From the NCBI GenBank assembly GCA_000507305.1, contig DF241472.1, positions 1,656 through 65,655 of the forward strand: a stretch of DNA of 64,000 nucleotides. The letters are read 5' to 3'. The notes below the pieces were generated by a model. The model was given only the letters and a program-made list of their open reading frames with translations. It was not told where the DNA came from and did no database searches. Of this stretch, positions 35,640-64,000 are shown piece by piece (within the stretch, counting starts at the first letter, position 1; the number at the start of each line of letters is the position of its first letter). Source of the DNA: Breviolum minutum Mf 1.05b.01 (Eukaryota > Sar > Dinophyceae > Suessiales > Symbiodiniaceae). The translations under genes were made by a program, and so were the position numbers.

Positions 35640-37498
35640 CGGTTGGGAAGTGATGCTGCAAACAGGTGTTGCGCATTCCTCCAGGCGATTTTGAGTCGAA
35701 AGTTTTCAGTTGGAAGGGGGGGCCCTGTGGTGACTTGTAGCAGCGGGGGAGACGGGGTGGTCAACAGATTTTGTCATCAGCAAAGAGGTTTGGAAAATTT
35801 CATTCACCTGGGGCGTTTTAATGACTAGGTCGTTTTGATTTTTACAAGCGCTTTTTCGTTTCATAACACTTGTGGAAAATGTTGTTGTTGGTGGATTATT
35901 TTTGAGATGAGCGGCTTAATGACTGACTGAAATTCCTTGTTCGTTTTGGGTAATGACTGCTTTCATATCACCAAAGTTTCAGTTGCGTAAGATTGGAGGT
36001 ACCAAGACTTTGAAACGAAGTAAGAAATGACAGAAATACAGCTGTGATGAATTTGTGATTTTTCGCCATTTGCAATTTCACCCCCAAGAAGAAATCATCG
36101 CTACGAAATGGTGTTTTGTGTGCAGTGATAATACTATGGAGTATGTCTGACAAAACTTCAGTATCTTCCATTTTCTGGGAATTTTGAGTAGAATTTTCCA
36201 ACATGTGAATTTGTTGGATTGCTTTTGTTGATACTTCACGGGGCCACCATCTGCAATGTTTATCCCCCAAATTTCCGCAGCGAATGGGAGAAACAACAGC
36301 TCTCCGGCCGTTTGTATGCCTATCCCTTGTGAGCTTCCGGTGTTTTTGGGTTTGGAACCAGCAACCGTCAAAATTTCACTTGAGAAGTGACCAAAAACAT
36401 CCAAAACCCTGGGTTTTTTGGTGTGGAATAGGCAATTCTACTGCCCGCTTCTAGAAGGGGATGCTTTCAAAAAAGATCAGCCATGAACTAATTTTTGGGA
36501 TCCCGGAACCTGACTGGTTCATGTTGGTTCACCGTTGCAAAAAAACCATGCAACCATTGGAATTGCTTCATCTTCGCAAAAAAAGCAGAACAAATCCATG
36601 GGCATGCAAATTTGAAATTGGTACACTCAAGTCACTGTGGAAGAAATCCAGCTTACCAGTTGATAGATGGGTCGATAGGTACTTTATCCTGCTATTTACC
36701 AGGTTGATACATTCCCAGTATCGATCCTTCAGCCAATTCAGCCGTTTCCACCATTTCAGTGTTGCCACGTAGGAACCGTTCCTCTGAAATAGCCCAGCCT
36801 GAGTACATCACATTTTGCAATGGATGTCCCCAGATTGGAGGGGTAGTAGACTAGAAATTACAAAAAGGGGCCTCAAAAATGATGCTTCCATTAACCTCTG
36901 GTGATTTTGACCATTGACCATCTGCGAAATGTCCTTGTGAGGAGCTACCATGCGCCCTGACAGACACTCAAGTTGAAGCATTGTCTTCCACATCGCCAGA
37001 AAAACCAGCAGTTGCAGCTGCTTGAAGTGGTTATTAGCGTTTTTTGTTTTGGGTGATTTCTTTGGAGGGAAGAGGTGCTTATTGTCAGGCTTTTTTGAAG
37101 GTGTTTGTGGGTTAACGTTCATCTCAGGCTTCACTTTCAAAAGGAGGAACGCCCTAACTTCGTGGTGAGGGAAGATCATTTTTTTCGGCTCCCCCCTCCC
37201 CTAAAAGGAAAACCATAGAAAACCAGTGGGATGCTTTCAATGCATTTTTTTTTGGTTGTTTTTTCATTAAGTCAACCAATGTTTAATTGGTGGTCCCGGG
37301 ATTCTAGGGATACCCCTAATTAGCAATCCCTTTCATTTTCGAGGATCCAATCGGAATCCCAAACCACCGGGCCTTTTCCAGCTTCTTTTTTCTTCACAAA
37401 AATCAAGGCAACAGAGGCGAAGCCGCAACTGACATGGGCTCAACGACTGACTCTCAATACATCCAAAGGTGCCGAGACCACATCCAGACCGGTGCAGT
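35640..37498. other. Unassigned intron-like stretch
   Basis: No confident exon. An open frame at 36461-36772 includes closely spaced Cys and His residues but fits no finger pattern. An inverted-repeat element lies near 37264-37376. Confidence 0.35.
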
Positions 37499-63813
<26,315 letters not shown>

Positions 63814-64000
63814 ACGACTGGTCGAAGATTGGTCGGATTTTTTCAATTTCAGGCTTTTTGAATCCTGGTTCAACTCCAGGTAGCCTCAGTAGTAGCCCAA
63901 GTGATGCATTTTTCCTCTTTGGGAGCGAAAAGATACATCCAAAGAAAAATCGCAGGTTTACATGCTACAGTATTTTTGTTCTCAAGTCCCACAGATACAG

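Noticed and set aside
36461-36772. Cys/His-rich frame as a CCCH finger
   Set aside because: The spacing does not fit C-x-C-x-C-x3-H patterns and no splice sites frame it.

Overview
The window reads as nuclear DNA of a peridinin dinoflagellate, most likely a coral symbiont of the Symbiodiniaceae. The main evidence is two tandem, intronless, nearly identical psaF genes (photosystem I subunit III) whose presequence has three parts: a signal peptide, a transit peptide and a thylakoid-lumen signal. Other genes are cut into many very short exons. Their reconstructed introns mix GT, GC and probably GA donors, and the splice sites often read AG|G. There are no operons, tRNAs or rRNAs. All recognised genes lie on the + strand. 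Exon calls were made by eye from splice sites, phase continuity and family similarity.

Layout. 1-1700: nothing recognised. About 1.7-3.04 kb: degenerate GATT/GATG tetranucleotide repeat with one N. 4.4-17.3 kb: a gene of more than 20 exons for an SR-type RNA-binding protein. It has an SR/RD-rich start, one RRM spread over six exons and resembling RNPS1 (exon-junction/splicing activator), a long RD, KE and lysine-rich tail, and a serine-rich acidic C-terminus with a stop at 17305-17307. 17.3-20.5 kb: no firm gene. 20.55-22.78 kb: psaF copies 1 and 2. 23.86-24.95 kb: minisatellites. 25-28.2 kb: no firm gene.

28.2-31.7 kb: a Pro/Gln-rich coding region in which a pair of exons is tandemly repeated six times on a 459-bp period. 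Spliced, each pair encodes a 45-residue repeat in a continuous frame. 33.1-35.6 kb: tandem duplication of a segment encoding a double-stranded RNA-binding domain. 37.5-63.8 kb: exons for an acidic linker, cold-shock/OB-like domains, an RNB (RNase II/DIS3-type) domain, a CCCH-like zinc finger and a complete UPF1/HELZ-type SF1 helicase. The final exon ends with a stop at 63811-63813. Domain content resembles animal HELZ2. Whether 28-63.8 kb is a single transcription unit cannot be settled without transcripts.

The introns carry at least four families of short (about 90-120 bp) non-coding inverted-repeat elements (MITE-like). One copy sits between two helicase exons with a 4-bp target duplication, and deleting it restores the open frame. 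This is a strong candidate for an intron born from a transposon (introner). Simple-sequence tracts, three of whose positions are N, are common. The two well-supported multi-exon genes both look like nuclear or cytoplasmic RNA-processing factors; psaF serves photosynthesis in the plastid.
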